From Vagococcus fessus (GTDB lineage Bacteria; Bacillota; Bacilli; Lactobacillales; Vagococcaceae), in NCBI RefSeq assembly GCF_003987565.1, contig NZ_NGJY01000002.1, positions 744,001-808,000 of the forward strand: 64,000 bases of DNA. Reading direction: 5' to 3'. Shown here in pieces: positions 46,631-59,374 of the stretch (position 1 is the first letter of the stretch; every line of letters starts with the position of its first letter). The translations under genes were made by a program, and so were the position numbers. The notes beneath the pieces are model-generated. The model saw only the letters and a list, made by a program, of their open reading frames with translations, had not been told where the DNA came from and ran no database searches.

Positions 46631-49102
46631 TTACTCTCTTACTTTATCTTCTAAATTTTCTTCTTTATCATCTTCTGCTTCTACTTTTGCCATCGTTGAA
46701 ACAGTTGCATCTTCTTCTAATCTAATTAAACGAACACCTTGTGTTGATCGACCTGTTTGAGAAACTGACTCAACACTAAACCTTATAATAACTCCTTTGT
46801 CCGTAATTAATAATATATCTTCTGAACCATCAACTGTAGTTAACCCTGATAAAGGTCCATTTTTATCCGTTATATTAGCAGTTTTAATACCTTTACCACC
46901 TCTACCTTTGACAGGATATTCGGAACCTTTTGTACGTTTTCCATAGCCTTTTTCAGTAATAATAAGAACTTCGGAATCATCATCAATAATAGACATACCA
47001 ACAACATAGTCATCATCTCTTAATCTAACACCGCGAACACCTGTAGCTGTTCTTCCCATATCTCTTACATCATTTTCATCAAATGTAACCGAATAACCTA
47101 AATGTGTACCTATAATTATTTTTTTAGTACCATCTGTTACACATACGTTGATAAGTTCATCATTTTCTCTCAAACTAATTGCTATTAGCCCATTGCTTCT
47201 TATATTTGAAAATGAGCTTGTTGCTGTACGTTTTACTACACCTTGACGTGTTGTAAAGAATAAATAGTTATCTTCAGAGGCATTTCCTTCAACACTGATG
47301 ATTGCTTCTATTTTTTCAGAAGAATCTATTCCTAATAAGTTAATAATAGGTATTCCTTTGGCTGTTCTTCCATATTCCGGAATTTCATATCCTTTAGCCT
47401 GGTAAACTTTTCCATTATTAGTAAAGAACAGTAACGTATCGTGAGTTGAACATGACACTAGATTTTCTACAAAATCGTCATCATGCATGCCCATTCCTTG
47501 AACTCCTCGGCCACCACGTTTCTGCGCTCTAAATTCTGAATTAGCTAAACGTTTGATATAGCCATTATGTGTTAAAGTAATAACTATGTCTTCCTCTTCT
47601 ATTAAATCCTCATCTTCAAGGCTTAGAACCTCACCTACAAGCAATTCTGTACGTCTAGGATCATCGTATCTATCCTTAACATCTTGAAGCTCTGTTTTTA
47701 TAATTTCCACTATACGATGATGATTTTCTAGAATATCCTTTAAATCAGCTATCAATGCTATTAATTCTTGATATTCTTTTTCAATCTTATCTCGTTCCAA
47801 ACCTGTTAAACGTCTTAAACGCATATCCAATATGGCCTGAGCTTGTCTTTCTGATAAGCTAAATGTTGTTATCAATTCTTGTTTAGCAACATCTTCTGCT
47901 TCCGCAGAACGAATAATTCGAATAATTTCATCTATATGATCTAATGCAATACGTAAACCTTCTAAAATATGGGCACGCGCTTCCGCTTTACGTTTATCAA
48001 ACTCTGTACGTCTTCTAATTACTTCTTCCTGATGAGTAATATAATGATTAAGTATAGACTTTAAACTCAGAATTTTAGGTTCACCAGAAACAATAGCAAG
48101 CATATTAAAACCAAAAGAACTTTGTAATGCTGTCATTTTATATAAATTGTTCAAAATGACAGAAGCACTCACGTCGCGACGAACCTCAATAACAATTCTC
48201 ATCCCTTCACGCGAAGACTCATCGCGTAAATCGGTCATACCCTCTACTCGTTTTTCGCGACCTAGCTCAGCAATTCGTTCAATTAGTTTCGCTTTATTTA
48301 CCATATATGGTAATTCTGTAACAATAATACGTTCCTTACCATTTTTCATCTCTTCTATATCAACTTTAGCTCTAACTGTAATAGAACCTTTTCCTGTCTC
48401 ATAAGCTTTTCTAATGCCTGATTTCCCCATCACCAAGCCACCTGTTGGGAAATCTGGACCAGGTAATACTTCCATCAATTCCATGGTAGTTGCGTCAGGA
48501 TTATCCATCAATAAAGTTGTAGCATTTATTACTTCCCCTAAATTATGAGGTGGAATATTCGTTGCCATCCCAACAGCAATACCTGTAGTACCATTAACTA
48601 ATAAATTAGGAAATCTAGCCGGGAGAACAAGAGGCTCTTTCTCGGTCTCATCATAGTTATTGCCAAAGTCTACTGTATCTTTATTTATATCTCTTAGCAT
48701 CTCTAATGCAATTTTACTCATACGGGCTTCCGTATAACGCATTGCAGCTGCACCATCTCCATCTACAGACCCAAAATTTCCGTGTCCGTCTACAAGCATC
48801 TGACGATAGCTAAACGGTTGTGCCATTCTTACCATTGATTCATAGATAGCACTATCACCATGAGGATGATATTTCCCCATAACATCTCCAACGATACGAG
48901 CTGATTTTTTGTGTGGCTTATCTGGCGTTACACCTAAATCATTCATACCATATAAAATACGACGATGAACCGGCTTTAATCCATCTCTAACGTCCGGTAA
49001 CGCACGTGATACGATTACACTCATTGCATAATCTATGAAAGAATCTTCCATCTCACTCGTTAGATTAACCTCTTTTACATTTTCTCTAATTTCTTCAGAC
49101 AT
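46631..49102 (-). CDS. gyrA: DNA gyrase subunit A
   Basis: GyrA cuts and rejoins DNA during supercoiling. The 823 residues contain the breakage-reunion domain with the catalytic Tyr in AMRYTEARM and the C-terminal beta-pinwheel with GyrA box QKRGGRG. The quinolone-relevant segment [12 protein letters not shown] has Ser 84 and Glu 88, the susceptible type. It follows gyrB by 16 bases. Confidence 0.98.
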   Translation of the reverse strand: MSEEIRENVKEVNLTSEMEDSFIDYAMSVIVSRALPDVRDGLKPVHRRILYGMNDLGVTPDKPHKKSARIVGDVMGKYHPHGDSAIYESMVRMAQPFSYRQMLVDGHGNFGSVDGDGAAAMRYTEARMSKIALEMLRDINKDTVDFGNNYDETEKEPLVLPARFPNLLVNGTTGIAVGMATNIPPHNLGEVINATTLLMDNPDATTMELMEVLPGPDFPTGGLVMGKSGIRKAYETGKGSITVRAKVDIEEMKNGKERIIVTELPYMVNKAKLIERIAELGREKRVEGMTDLRDESSREGMRIVIEVRRDVSASVILNNLYKMTALQSSFGFNMLAIVSGEPKILSLKSILNHYITHQEEVIRRRTEFDKRKAEARAHILEGLRIALDHIDEIIRIIRSAEAEDVAKQELITTFSLSERQAQAILDMRLRRLTGLERDKIEKEYQELIALIADLKDILENHHRIVEIIKTELQDVKDRYDDPRRTELLVGEVLSLEDEDLIEEEDIVITLTHNGYIKRLANSEFRAQKRGGRGVQGMGMHDDDFVENLVSCSTHDTLLFFTNNGKVYQAKGYEIPEYGRTAKGIPIINLLGIDSSEKIEAIISVEGNASEDNYLFFTTRQGVVKRTATSSFSNIRSNGLIAISLRENDELINVCVTDGTKKIIIGTHLGYSVTFDENDVRDMGRTATGVRGVRLRDDDYVVGMSIIDDDSEVLIITEKGYGKRTKGSEYPVKGRGGKGIKTANITDKNGPLSGLTTVDGSEDILLITDKGVIIRFSVESVSQTGRSTQGVRLIRLEEDATVSTMAKVEAEDDKEENLEDKVRE

Positions 49103-49118
49103 AGTTTTCTCCTTTCTT

Positions 49119-52184
<3,066 letters not shown>

Positions 52185-52198
<14 letters not shown>

Positions 52199-52442
52199 CA
52201 GAAACTTCCTCAGTTATTAGTTCTTCATTTTTTTCCATAAAAAAAGTACCTTCTTCAGGTATTTCAATCATCATTCCTGGATATAGTTTACGCCCACGTC
52301 TATTTTCTATTTCTCCATCAACAAATATTACATTTTCTCTTAAATACCACTTTGCCATACCACCACTTGAGATAACAGTTATTTCTTTTAAAAATTGTCC
52401 TAATGTTATGTATTCCGTTTTTAATTTAAATGTATTTTTCAA
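52185..52442 (-). CDS. yaaA: S4-domain RNA-binding protein YaaA
   Basis: A small S4-like protein of 85 residues placed between dnaN and recF as in most Firmicutes. The S4 fold covers TLGQFLKEITVISSGGMAKW to PGMMIEIP. Its role is not settled; ribosome-related RNA binding is assumed. The C-terminus is acidic. Confidence 0.92.
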
Positions 52443-52605
52443 TTTTTCTCACCTTCTTTTAAACCTATTTCTTCTTATACATTATACCATTTTTTATACT
52501 TAAAAAACAAATAAACCGTATATTTTCTCTTTCTGGCGACCGATAGCTCTTTTAGATAGTTTTAATCTATTTAATATTCTACCCCTTAAAACGAATTTTT
52601 TGCAT

Positions 52606-52643
52606 AAAAAAGAAGAGCCTAGAAAATCTGGCTCTTCTTTTTT
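52606..52643 (-). terminator. Terminator after dnaN
   Basis: AAAAAAGAAGAGCC (52606-52619) with GGCTCTTCTTTTTT (52630-52643), ten-base loop, T run on the minus strand. It separates dnaA-dnaN from yaaA-recF-gyrB. Confidence 0.9.
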
Positions 52644-53772
52644 AATTTGTTCTTACAGGAGTTATTAATTGAATAAATGAAATTTCTGAATCTGTCGGTT
52701 CTAATGTAAACGGTCGAATTGGTGAAATAAATTTTATAACAATGTCAATACCGCCAAATGCTTTTAAAGCACTTTTCATATAATCTGGATTAAAAGAAAT
52801 TTCCAAAGGATCTCCAGTCATTTCAATATAATTAATTTCTTCTTGGACATTTCCTATTTCAGGTGAATTGCCATAGATAGTAGCTTTATTATCTGAAACA
52901 GCTAATTTAACAATATTGTTTCGGCCTTCATGTGATAGTAATGAGGCTCTTTCTATAGCTGACAGTAAGTTAGCTACATTAAAAGAAATCTCTGTAGAAA
53001 AACTTGTCGGTATTAAACGATTGGTATCTGGATACTTTCCTTCTAATAATCGTGAATAAAAGTACATATTAGCTGTTTTAAACAACACTTGATTTTCCAT
53101 AATACTAATAGATACTATTTCTTCTTCATCTTTAAATGATCGCGACAATTCTAATAAACTTTTTCCTGGAATTACTATATCAAAATCTTCTTGTACATCT
53201 TCTAAAGGTATCACACGTTGACTTAAACGATGACTATCGGTAGCTACTGCTAAAAGTCTAGAACTGCTCGAAATAAAGTGTACTCCTGTTAAAATAGGTC
53301 TACTTTCGTGTTGAGAAATAGCAAAACTTGTTTCATTAATCATTTTATTTAAAACGCGTACAGGTAATTGTAGTTGCTTAATTTCATCAACTACAGGTAG
53401 TTGAGGGTAATTATCTGCATCTAAGCCATTAACAACAAATTCTGCTGCACCAGAGGTTATAGCTACTTGCTTATTATCTAATACTTCCAAAGTAACAGTA
53501 TTTTCGGGTAATTTTCTTATTATTTCTCCAAAAAAACGAGCTTGTAGAACAATAGAACCGGTTTCTTCTATTAGCATTTGTGCCTTAGTATCATTTTTCG
53601 TTAAAAATGTTTCAATTGAAATATCAGCGTTACTTCCTGTTAAGGATAAACCTTCAGTAGTTAATTTTATTTTAACACCTGTTAATATTGGAATTGTTGT
53701 TTTAGAGCTAATTGCTCTCTGAACAGTAGACAATTCATTTAAAAAACTTGTTCTATTAATAGTTAATTTCAT
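52642..53772 (-). CDS. dnaN: DNA polymerase III beta sliding clamp
   Basis: DnaN is the ring-shaped clamp that holds the polymerase on DNA. The 376 residues form three repeated clamp domains. Family stretches are PILTGVKIKLTTEGLSLTGS, SRPILTGVHFI, ATDSHRLSQRV and the C-terminal hydrophobic-pocket segment ending FIQLITPVRTN. The gene follows dnaA across the unwinding region of oriC. Confidence 0.98.
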   Translation of the reverse strand: MKLTINRTSFLNELSTVQRAISSKTTIPILTGVKIKLTTEGLSLTGSNADISIETFLTKNDTKAQMLIEETGSIVLQARFFGEIIRKLPENTVTLEVLDNKQVAITSGAAEFVVNGLDADNYPQLPVVDEIKQLQLPVRVLNKMINETSFAISQHESRPILTGVHFISSSSRLLAVATDSHRLSQRVIPLEDVQEDFDIVIPGKSLLELSRSFKDEEEIVSISIMENQVLFKTANMYFYSRLLEGKYPDTNRLIPTSFSTEISFNVANLLSAIERASLLSHEGRNNIVKLAVSDNKATIYGNSPEIGNVQEEINYIEMTGDPLEISFNPDYMKSALKAFGGIDIVIKFISPIRPFTLEPTDSEISFIQLITPVRTN

Positions 53773-53796
53773 TTTTAGTAAGTTCCTTTCGGTAGT

Positions 53797-53939
53797 TAAT
53801 ATAGTTATATATAAAATAATAGTAGTAGTAGGGACTGTTACTTCTGTGGATATCTATAGAAAGATAAACAGACTCTAAAGTTATCCACTTGTTGATAACC
53901 TGTGAATAACTTTTAGGTTTTATTAGAGTTATTCACAGG
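53797..53939. other. oriC, dnaA-dnaN part: DnaA boxes and predicted unwinding site
   Basis: An AT-rich tract (53797-53819) is followed by four TAG trinucleotides (53820-53831), a GC-richer GGAC, and the DnaA box TGTGGATAT (53845-53853). Further boxes are TTATCCACT (53881-53889), TGTTGATAA (53890-53898), TGTGAATAA (53901-53909) and TTATTCACA (53929-53937). The order unwinding tract, DnaA-trios, box equals the basal unwinding system described in Bacillus subtilis. The last two boxes form a 13-bp inverted repeat. Confidence 0.8.
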
Positions 53940-53940
53940 T

Positions 53941-55284
53941 TTAATTAGAGATACTATTTTTTATATCATTTATTTCTTTTTGAATAGAGGTATCGGTTTC
54001 TAGTAATTGTTGTATTTTTTCATGAGAATGTATAACGGTTGTATGGTCTTTACCACCAAATTCAGCCCCTATTTTAGGTAATGAGTTATCAGTTAGCTCT
54101 CTTGAAAGATACATAGCTATCTGTCTAGGCAGTACAATCGTTTTTACTCTTTTTTTTCCCTTTAAATCTTTAAGTTGAACGTGGTAGTACTCACAAACCT
54201 TTTCTTGAATACTTAAAATAGAAAGTTGATTATTAGTACCAATTGAACGTAATGTTTTTAACGAATCTGCTGCAAGACTAGTTGTTATATCTTCGTTTTT
54301 CATAGTAGCAAAAGCCTGTACTCTTACTAAAGCACCTTCTAGTTCGCGGATGTTTGAATCAATTTGTCCAGCGATATAGCTTAGGGTATCATCAGGAATT
54401 TCTAGACGTTCAGCATTAGCTTTTTTTCTTAAAATAGCTATTCGTGTTTCCAAGTCAGGTGGGGTAATATCAACTGAAAGTCCCCATGCAAATCTAGAAA
54501 CTAAACGTTCTTGGAGCTTTGGAATTTCGTTTGGAAGGCGATCACTTGTTAGAACAATTTGTCTGCCATCATTGTACAAAGAATTAAATGTATGGAAAAA
54601 TTCTTCCTGAGTCCCTTCTTTATCAGCAAAAAATTGAATATCATCAACTAAAAGAAGGTCGACATTGCGATACTCTTGTCTGAAATTTTCAGAAGTCCTA
54701 TTTTGAATAGAATTAATAAAATCATTCGCGAACGTTTCACTACTAACATATTTAACTTTTGCATTGGGGTTATTGACTAACATTTGATGACCAATTGCAT
54801 GCATTAAGTGAGTTTTACCTAATCCAACTCCACCATAGAAAAATAAAGGGTTGTAAGTAGAACCAGGGTCATCAGCAACAACCAAAGCAGCAGCATGAGC
54901 CATTTGATTCCCTTTACCAATAACAAAAGTATCAAATGTGTATTTAGGATTTAGCAAAGCTTTTTTGCTATTTTCTTTTGTTATATCAGATATAATTGGT
55001 TCAATTTTAGGTTGAGTTGAAATATCTTCAATTATATCGTTCTTTATGGTAAAGATAGGAGTTATTTCTGAACCAGTAAGTTTAAAGCCAGTTTCTACTA
55101 TTTTGGTTGAAAGATTTTTTTCCCAATATTCCTTATGAAGGGCTGAGGGAACCTCTATAGTTAAATCATTGTTGATTAAACTAATAGGCGTCGCTTGTTC
55201 AATCCAAGCATTGAAACTGGGAGCGGTTAAGCTGTCACGATAAATAGCAACAAGCTCATTCCAAATATATTTAATATCGGCCAT
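53941..55284 (-). CDS. dnaA: Chromosomal replication initiator protein DnaA
   Basis: DnaA binds DnaA boxes and melts the origin. The 447 residues show domain I (to about 80), a short linker, the AAA+ domain (Walker [16 protein letters not shown], Walker [10 protein letters not shown]) and the DNA-binding domain IV with [19 protein letters not shown]. Length is normal. DnaA boxes lie on both sides, so autoregulation is likely. Confidence 0.98.
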   Translation of the reverse strand: MADIKYIWNELVAIYRDSLTAPSFNAWIEQATPISLINNDLTIEVPSALHKEYWEKNLSTKIVETGFKLTGSEITPIFTIKNDIIEDISTQPKIEPIISDITKENSKKALLNPKYTFDTFVIGKGNQMAHAAALVVADDPGSTYNPLFFYGGVGLGKTHLMHAIGHQMLVNNPNAKVKYVSSETFANDFINSIQNRTSENFRQEYRNVDLLLVDDIQFFADKEGTQEEFFHTFNSLYNDGRQIVLTSDRLPNEIPKLQERLVSRFAWGLSVDITPPDLETRIAILRKKANAERLEIPDDTLSYIAGQIDSNIRELEGALVRVQAFATMKNEDITTSLAADSLKTLRSIGTNNQLSILSIQEKVCEYYHVQLKDLKGKKRVKTIVLPRQIAMYLSRELTDNSLPKIGAEFGGKDHTTVIHSHEKIQQLLETDTSIQKEINDIKNSISN

Positions 55285-55346
55285 TTAATTAGTGCCTCCT
55301 TATTCAAGATAATAATCGTTTCTTATTTTAGCATTAAAAAAAAAAG

Positions 55347-55649
55347 TTTTCCACCGAATTTCAACTCTTGTGGAAAAAAAATAAACAAGCAAACAAAAAG
55401 TTTTCCACAATTAGCTAGGGAGTAGTGAATTAGTTTAGAAAAAAGAATAATAAGAACAGTTGAGTGTGGATAACTTAACCTGGTAAAAAAGGGCTTAGAG
55501 GTGTTTTTAACAGGTTTTATTCAAATTGTGGATAACATTTTCTTAGTTGTTAACTTGTGTATAACTTATAGTTAACTAAAAATTTTAAATTATAATTTTA
55601 TTAACAATTAACAAAAGTATTGAGCGGTTAAAACAAAAATTGTGGATAA
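55347..55649. other. oriC, rpmH-dnaA part: DnaA box cluster
   Basis: The 495-base gap between dnaA and rpmH holds three perfect TGTGGATAA boxes (55465-55473, 55527-55535, 55641-55649). It also holds TGTGTATAA (55556-55564), TTTTCCACA (55401-55409) and weaker TTTTCCACC and TGTGGAAAA (55347-55377). An AT-rich stretch lies at about 55565-55617. Most boxes have the same orientation. Together with 53797-53939 this is a bipartite origin around dnaA. Confidence 0.88.
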
Positions 55650-55697
55650 GTATAGTTTTATTTTTTTATATTTCTCGATATTCTTTATGAAGAGAGG

Positions 55698-55726
55698 TTG
55701 ACAGAATAGGCAGTCTTTCGTATACT
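55698..55726 (+). promoter_or_regulatory. Promoter of rpmH
   Basis: Consensus TTGACA (55698-55703), 17 bases, TATACT (55721-55726), about 50 bases before the gene. Confidence 0.8.
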
Positions 55727-55779
55727 ATTGAGGTCTGTCTAGCTATAAGAAGATAACATTTATATAGGAGGTGTCACTT

Positions 55780-55914
55780 ATGAAAAGAACATACCAACCA
55801 AATAATCGTAAGCATAGTAAAGTTCATGGTTTCCGTAAACGCATGAGTACTAAAAACGGCCGTCGCGTATTAGCAACAAGACGTCGTAAAGGAAGAAAAG
55901 TTTTATGCTCATAA
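55780..55914 (+). CDS. rpmH: 50S ribosomal protein L34
   Basis: L34, 44 residues, starting [20 protein letters not shown] and containing [20 protein letters not shown]. Its ATG follows GGAGGTG. It ends LCS where most relatives have LSA. First gene of the plus-strand row leaving the origin. Confidence 0.98.
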   Translation: MKRTYQPNNRKHSKVHGFRKRMSTKNGRRVLATRRRKGRKVLCS

Positions 55915-55944
55915 ACCGCTGACCTAATCAGTGGTTTTTTTTTT
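55914..55944 (+). terminator. Terminator after rpmH
   Basis: AACCGCTGA (55914-55922) pairs with TCAGTGGTT (55928-55936) with one G-T pair and a run of ten T. rnpA therefore has promoter elements of its own or uses read-through. Confidence 0.8.
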
Positions 55945-56053
55945 AGGAAAAATAAAATAATTGAGTATATTTAACTAGTAAATATAGGTATAATTTGTGG
56001 TACTATTAGAATGATAAGTGTTAACTTTATTATAGTAGCGAAAGGGGATTAAG

Positions 56054-56389
56054 ATGAAAAAATCCTATCGTATAAAAAAAGAAAAAGAATTTCAAATGAT
56101 AATGTTGAAAAAAAAATCATTTGCAAATAAAAACTTTGTAGTCTATGCCAGCTATAATGATCAAAAACATTTTAGAGTGGGATTATCTGTAGGAAAAAAA
56201 ATTGGGAATGCAGTGAATAGAAATTATGTAAAGCGTCAAATTAGAGAAGGTTTGTTCAATTTAAAAGGCTGTATTGATAAAGATGTTTCTATGATTGTAA
56301 TTGCAAGACCGAACATTGTTAATCTAACCACTCAAGAAGTGAAAAAAAATCTAGAGCACGTATTAAAAATAGCCGGGATAATATCATAA
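56054..56389 (+). CDS. rnpA: Ribonuclease P protein component
   Basis: The protein subunit of RNase P, which trims 5' ends of pre-tRNA. The 111 residues start MKKSYRIKKEKEFQMI and contain the signature GNAVNRNYVKRQIREG (the RNR motif). Short but within the family range. It precedes yidC by 21 bases, the usual order. Confidence 0.96.
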   Translation: MKKSYRIKKEKEFQMIMLKKKSFANKNFVVYASYNDQKHFRVGLSVGKKIGNAVNRNYVKRQIREGLFNLKGCIDKDVSMIVIARPNIVNLTTQEVKKNLEHVLKIAGIIS

Positions 56390-56410
56390 AAAGATAGAGG
56401 AGTTTTAATA

Positions 56411-57238
56411 GTGAAGAATAAAAAGAAATTATTATTAACATTAGGAATGTTATCACTAGTCTTTATACTATCAGGTTGTGGAACTAGTGATATAACAGTA
56501 AATAGTACGGGTATCTGGGAAAGATATATTGTATTCAATTTTGGAAGAGCGATCCAGGCTTTGTCGTTTGGGAGTAATGCTGGAATTGGAATCATATTAT
56601 TTACTATCATTATTAGGGTTATATTATTCCCATTAATGCAATATCAGAATAAGAGCATGAAAAAAACTCAAGAATTACAACCAAAAATAAAAGCACTACA
56701 AGAAAAATATCCATCAAAAGATCCAGAAACAAAACGTAAATTGCAAGAAGAACAACAAAGATTATATGATCAACATGGTGTCAATCCATTTGCTGGATGT
56801 CTGCCATTGTTAATACAAATGCCAATATTGATGGCTTTATGGCAATCAATTTCAAGAATTCCAGGTTTGAGTGCGGGGAAATTCTTATGGCTGGAATTAG
56901 GTAGCCCAGATCCATATTGGATACTACCAATTTTAGCAGCTATCTTTACATTTATCAGTACAAAATTATCAAGCATGAGTCAAATTGATTCAAACCCTAC
57001 TATGAAAATCATGACTTATTTTATGCCTTTGATGATCTTATTTATGGGTGTTAAATTAGCAAGTGGACTTTCTTTATATTGGGTAATTTCAAATGCCTTC
57101 CAAGTAGGTCAAACCTTGTTAATCAATAATCCGTTTAAAATAAAACGTGAGCGTGAAATGGAAAGACAGCAAAAACGAGAATTAGAAAGAGCACTTAATA
57201 AAGCTAAAAGTACAAAGAAAAAAAGAGTGAAGCGTTAA
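56411..57238 (+). CDS. yidC: Membrane protein insertase YidC (lipoprotein form)
   Basis: YidC/OxaA inserts and folds membrane proteins, alone or with Sec. The 275-residue product starts with GTG and has a lipoprotein signal ending LSGC (Cys 23). Five membrane segments and the conserved core (NPFAGCLPLLIQMPILMALW) follow, then a basic C-terminal tail (about 30 residues) that binds ribosomes, as in the YidC2 type. It lies between rnpA and jag. Confidence 0.96.
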   Translation: MKNKKKLLLTLGMLSLVFILSGCGTSDITVNSTGIWERYIVFNFGRAIQALSFGSNAGIGIILFTIIIRVILFPLMQYQNKSMKKTQELQPKIKALQEKYPSKDPETKRKLQEEQQRLYDQHGVNPFAGCLPLLIQMPILMALWQSISRIPGLSAGKFLWLELGSPDPYWILPILAAIFTFISTKLSSMSQIDSNPTMKIMTYFMPLMILFMGVKLASGLSLYWVISNAFQVGQTLLINNPFKIKREREMERQQKRELERALNKAKSTKKKRVKR

Positions 57239-57269
57239 AAATAGAATTGTCACTGAGGAGGTAAGTTTT

Positions 57270-59354
57270 ATGCCGAAATATGAGGGCGTGACCGTAGAGG
57301 AAGCATTAGAAAAAGGCTTAAGTGAGCTAGAATTAAATAAGAATCAAGTTAGCATAAAAGTACTGAGTATGGGGAAAAAAGGTGTATTAGGTAATAATCA
57401 ACCTGCTATTCTTGAAATAACACCAAAAGTGAACGCTACAGTGGAAAAAACTATAGTAGAAAACAGAAAAGTATCCCTACAACCTAAGATACCTAAAGTT
57501 TATGAAGGCCCAACGGCGGAAGAGGCACTAGTAAAAGGTCTTCAAGATTTAAACATGTCAAAAAATCAAGTTAAAATTAAAATATTAGATCTTGGTAAAA
57601 ATGCTGGGATTGGAAAAGGTAAACCTGCAAAAGTTATGCTAACACCTAAAGAAGAGATTACAGAGGAGAAAATAATACCTTCCAATAAAAATGTTAGTGC
57701 GGATAGGTTACCAGAAAATATTTTTGAGGGTACTACTCCAGAAGAAGCCTTATCAGAAGGGTTAAAATCATTAGGTTTAGCTAAATCTGAGGTGAAAATA
57801 AAAGTACTAGACTTAGGTAAGTCAAGTGGATTAGGAAAGAATAAACCAGCAAGAGTCAAGTTAACACCAAAAACAATTTTAAATGAAGAAGCAAAAGCAG
57901 ATAATAATACTTTTAAAGAGAAGAATGTAGATAAAGAAATAACAGTAATAGACTCAGGTGACAAGGGAATCTTTGAAGCAGAGACTGTTGAACTGGCATT
58001 AGAAAAAGGTTTAAGAACATTAAATCTAACAAAAAATGAAGCGAAGATTAAAGTAATAGAATTAGGTAAAAATCCAGCTTTAGGTAAAAGCAAACCTGCA
58101 AAAGTCATGATACTAAGAAAGACTACAGATGTAAATCAGCAAAAAGTGCCATCAGAAGCCACTAAAAAAAATGCGGAGGAATCTGTATCAAAAGAAACAA
58201 AACAAATTCCTACTGTGGATATAAATAAATCATCTAATACTGAGAGAATAGTTAAAGTTTTCGAAGGAGAAACAGTTGAATTAGCCTTAGAGAATGGATT
58301 AAAAGAACTAGGGTTAAAAAAAGAAGACGTAACTGTTAAAGTTTTAAATTCTGCTAAAAAAGGAATTTTTGGCGTAGGTAGTAAGCCAGCAAGAGTAGTC
58401 ATAAAAACTAAAAGTACAGGCTCTGAGTTGACTAAGAAAATAGTACCTGTTAAAGAAGAGTTACCGAAGGAAGAAGAAGTACCTGTTGCAGAAGAGTTAC
58501 CGAAGGAAGAAGAAGTACCTGTCGCAGAAGAGTTACCGAAGGAAGAAGAAGTACCTGTTGCAGAAGAGTTACCGAAGGAAGAAGAAGTACCTGTTGCAGA
58601 AGAGTTACCGAAGGAAGAAGAAGTACCTGTTACAGAAAAGTTACCGAAGGAAGAAGAAGTACCTGTTACAGAAAAGTTACCGAAGGAAGAAGAAGTACCT
58701 GTTACAGAAAAGTTACCGAAGGAAGAAGAAGTACCTGTCGCAGAAGAGTTACCGAAGGAAGAAGAAGTACCTGTCGCAGAAGAGTTACCGAAGGAAGAAG
58801 AAGTACCTGTTGCAGAAGAGTTACCGAAGGAAGAAGAAGTACCTGTTACAGAAAAGTTACCGAAGGAAGAAACGGCTCCGCTCAGAAATCTGCCTAAAGG
58901 TAAAGCTATAGCAGCACTAAAAGAATATTTGGAATCAATAACTAAAGAGATGGGATATCCTGCTACTGTTGAAGTTATTGAAGGTGAGTATCATGTCACT
59001 TTTGATTTAGATTGTGAAAAACAGGGTGTACTGATAGGTAAGCACGGAAAAGTATTGAATAGTTTACAATATATGTCAGAAATGTACGTTAATCGTATTT
59101 CGGGTAAGAAAATATCTATAATGGTAAATGTAGGAGAATATCGTAGACGTAGGGAAGTAACGTTGAATAAATTAGCTTTAGAAACGGCTAAAAAAGTTAC
59201 TGAAACGAATGAAGCAATCTCATTAGACCCAATGCTATCTTTCGAACGTCAACAAGTAAGAGATGCTTTAACAGATAATAGTGATGTTATATTAAAATCT
59301 GAAGGACAGGAACCTTTTAGATTTGTTATAGTGGAACCAAAAGAAAAAAACTAG
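57270..59354 (+). CDS. jag: Enlarged Jag/KhpB RNA-binding protein with five Jag_N domains
   Basis: Jag (KhpB, EloR) is a KH-R3H RNA-binding protein that, with KhpA, controls cell elongation in streptococci. Usual proteins have about 200-330 residues and one Jag_N domain. This one has 694. Five Jag_N copies lie at about 1-52, 75-126, 148-200, 231-283 and 327-380. Each has the (F/Y)EG-T-EEAL-GL pattern and a Lys-Pro-Ala end. Twelve 12-residue units (LPKEEEVPVAEE or VTEK form) follow at 398-541, then a KH domain with IGKHGKVL (589-596) and an R3H-like domain. The R3H motif is R660-x3-R664 instead of R-x3-H. Reading frame is intact throughout. Confidence 0.93.
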   Translation: MPKYEGVTVEEALEKGLSELELNKNQVSIKVLSMGKKGVLGNNQPAILEITPKVNATVEKTIVENRKVSLQPKIPKVYEGPTAEEALVKGLQDLNMSKNQVKIKILDLGKNAGIGKGKPAKVMLTPKEEITEEKIIPSNKNVSADRLPENIFEGTTPEEALSEGLKSLGLAKSEVKIKVLDLGKSSGLGKNKPARVKLTPKTILNEEAKADNNTFKEKNVDKEITVIDSGDKGIFEAETVELALEKGLRTLNLTKNEAKIKVIELGKNPALGKSKPAKVMILRKTTDVNQQKVPSEATKKNAEESVSKETKQIPTVDINKSSNTERIVKVFEGETVELALENGLKELGLKKEDVTVKVLNSAKKGIFGVGSKPARVVIKTKSTGSELTKKIVPVKEELPKEEEVPVAEELPKEEEVPVAEELPKEEEVPVAEELPKEEEVPVAEELPKEEEVPVTEKLPKEEEVPVTEKLPKEEEVPVTEKLPKEEEVPVAEELPKEEEVPVAEELPKEEEVPVAEELPKEEEVPVTEKLPKEETAPLRNLPKGKAIAALKEYLESITKEMGYPATVEVIEGEYHVTFDLDCEKQGVLIGKHGKVLNSLQYMSEMYVNRISGKKISIMVNVGEYRRRREVTLNKLALETAKKVTETNEAISLDPMLSFERQQVRDALTDNSDVILKSEGQEPFRFVIVEPKEKN
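58461..58880 (+). repeat. 36-bp tandem repeats inside jag (twelve units)
   Basis: Units begin TTACCGAAGGAAGAA and recur every 36 bases from 58461 to 58857. They occur in two main variants (VAEE and VTEK encoding) arranged 4-3-3-1, with the last unit incomplete. Near identity implies recent expansion. Since 36 is a multiple of three, changes in copy number keep the frame. Confidence 0.95.
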
Positions 59355-59374
59355 GCTCAGGCTTAGTTTTTTTC
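59343..59374. terminator. Bidirectional terminator between jag and maeR
   Basis: GAAAAAAACTAGGC (59343-59356) pairs with GCTTAGTTTTTTTC (59361-59374) with one G-T pair and a four-base loop. It includes the stop codons of both convergent genes. Confidence 0.85.

Noticed and set aside
53899-53939. Terminator of dnaA
   Set aside because: The 13-bp inverted repeat is made of two opposed DnaA boxes and is not followed by a T run on the minus strand.
57566-58402. Two long open frames antisense to jag
   Set aside because: They mirror the repeated Jag_N codons of the plus strand and have no start signals.
58461-58880. CRISPR-like regular 36-bp repeats
   Set aside because: The units are directly adjacent without spacers and encode 12-residue repeats in frame with jag; no cas genes are nearby.
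58486-58911. Open frame encoding SYRRKKKYLLQ-type repeats
   Set aside because: It is the +1 frame of the jag tandem repeats, open only because the 36-bp unit has no stop in that frame; no binding site and no homologue-like features.
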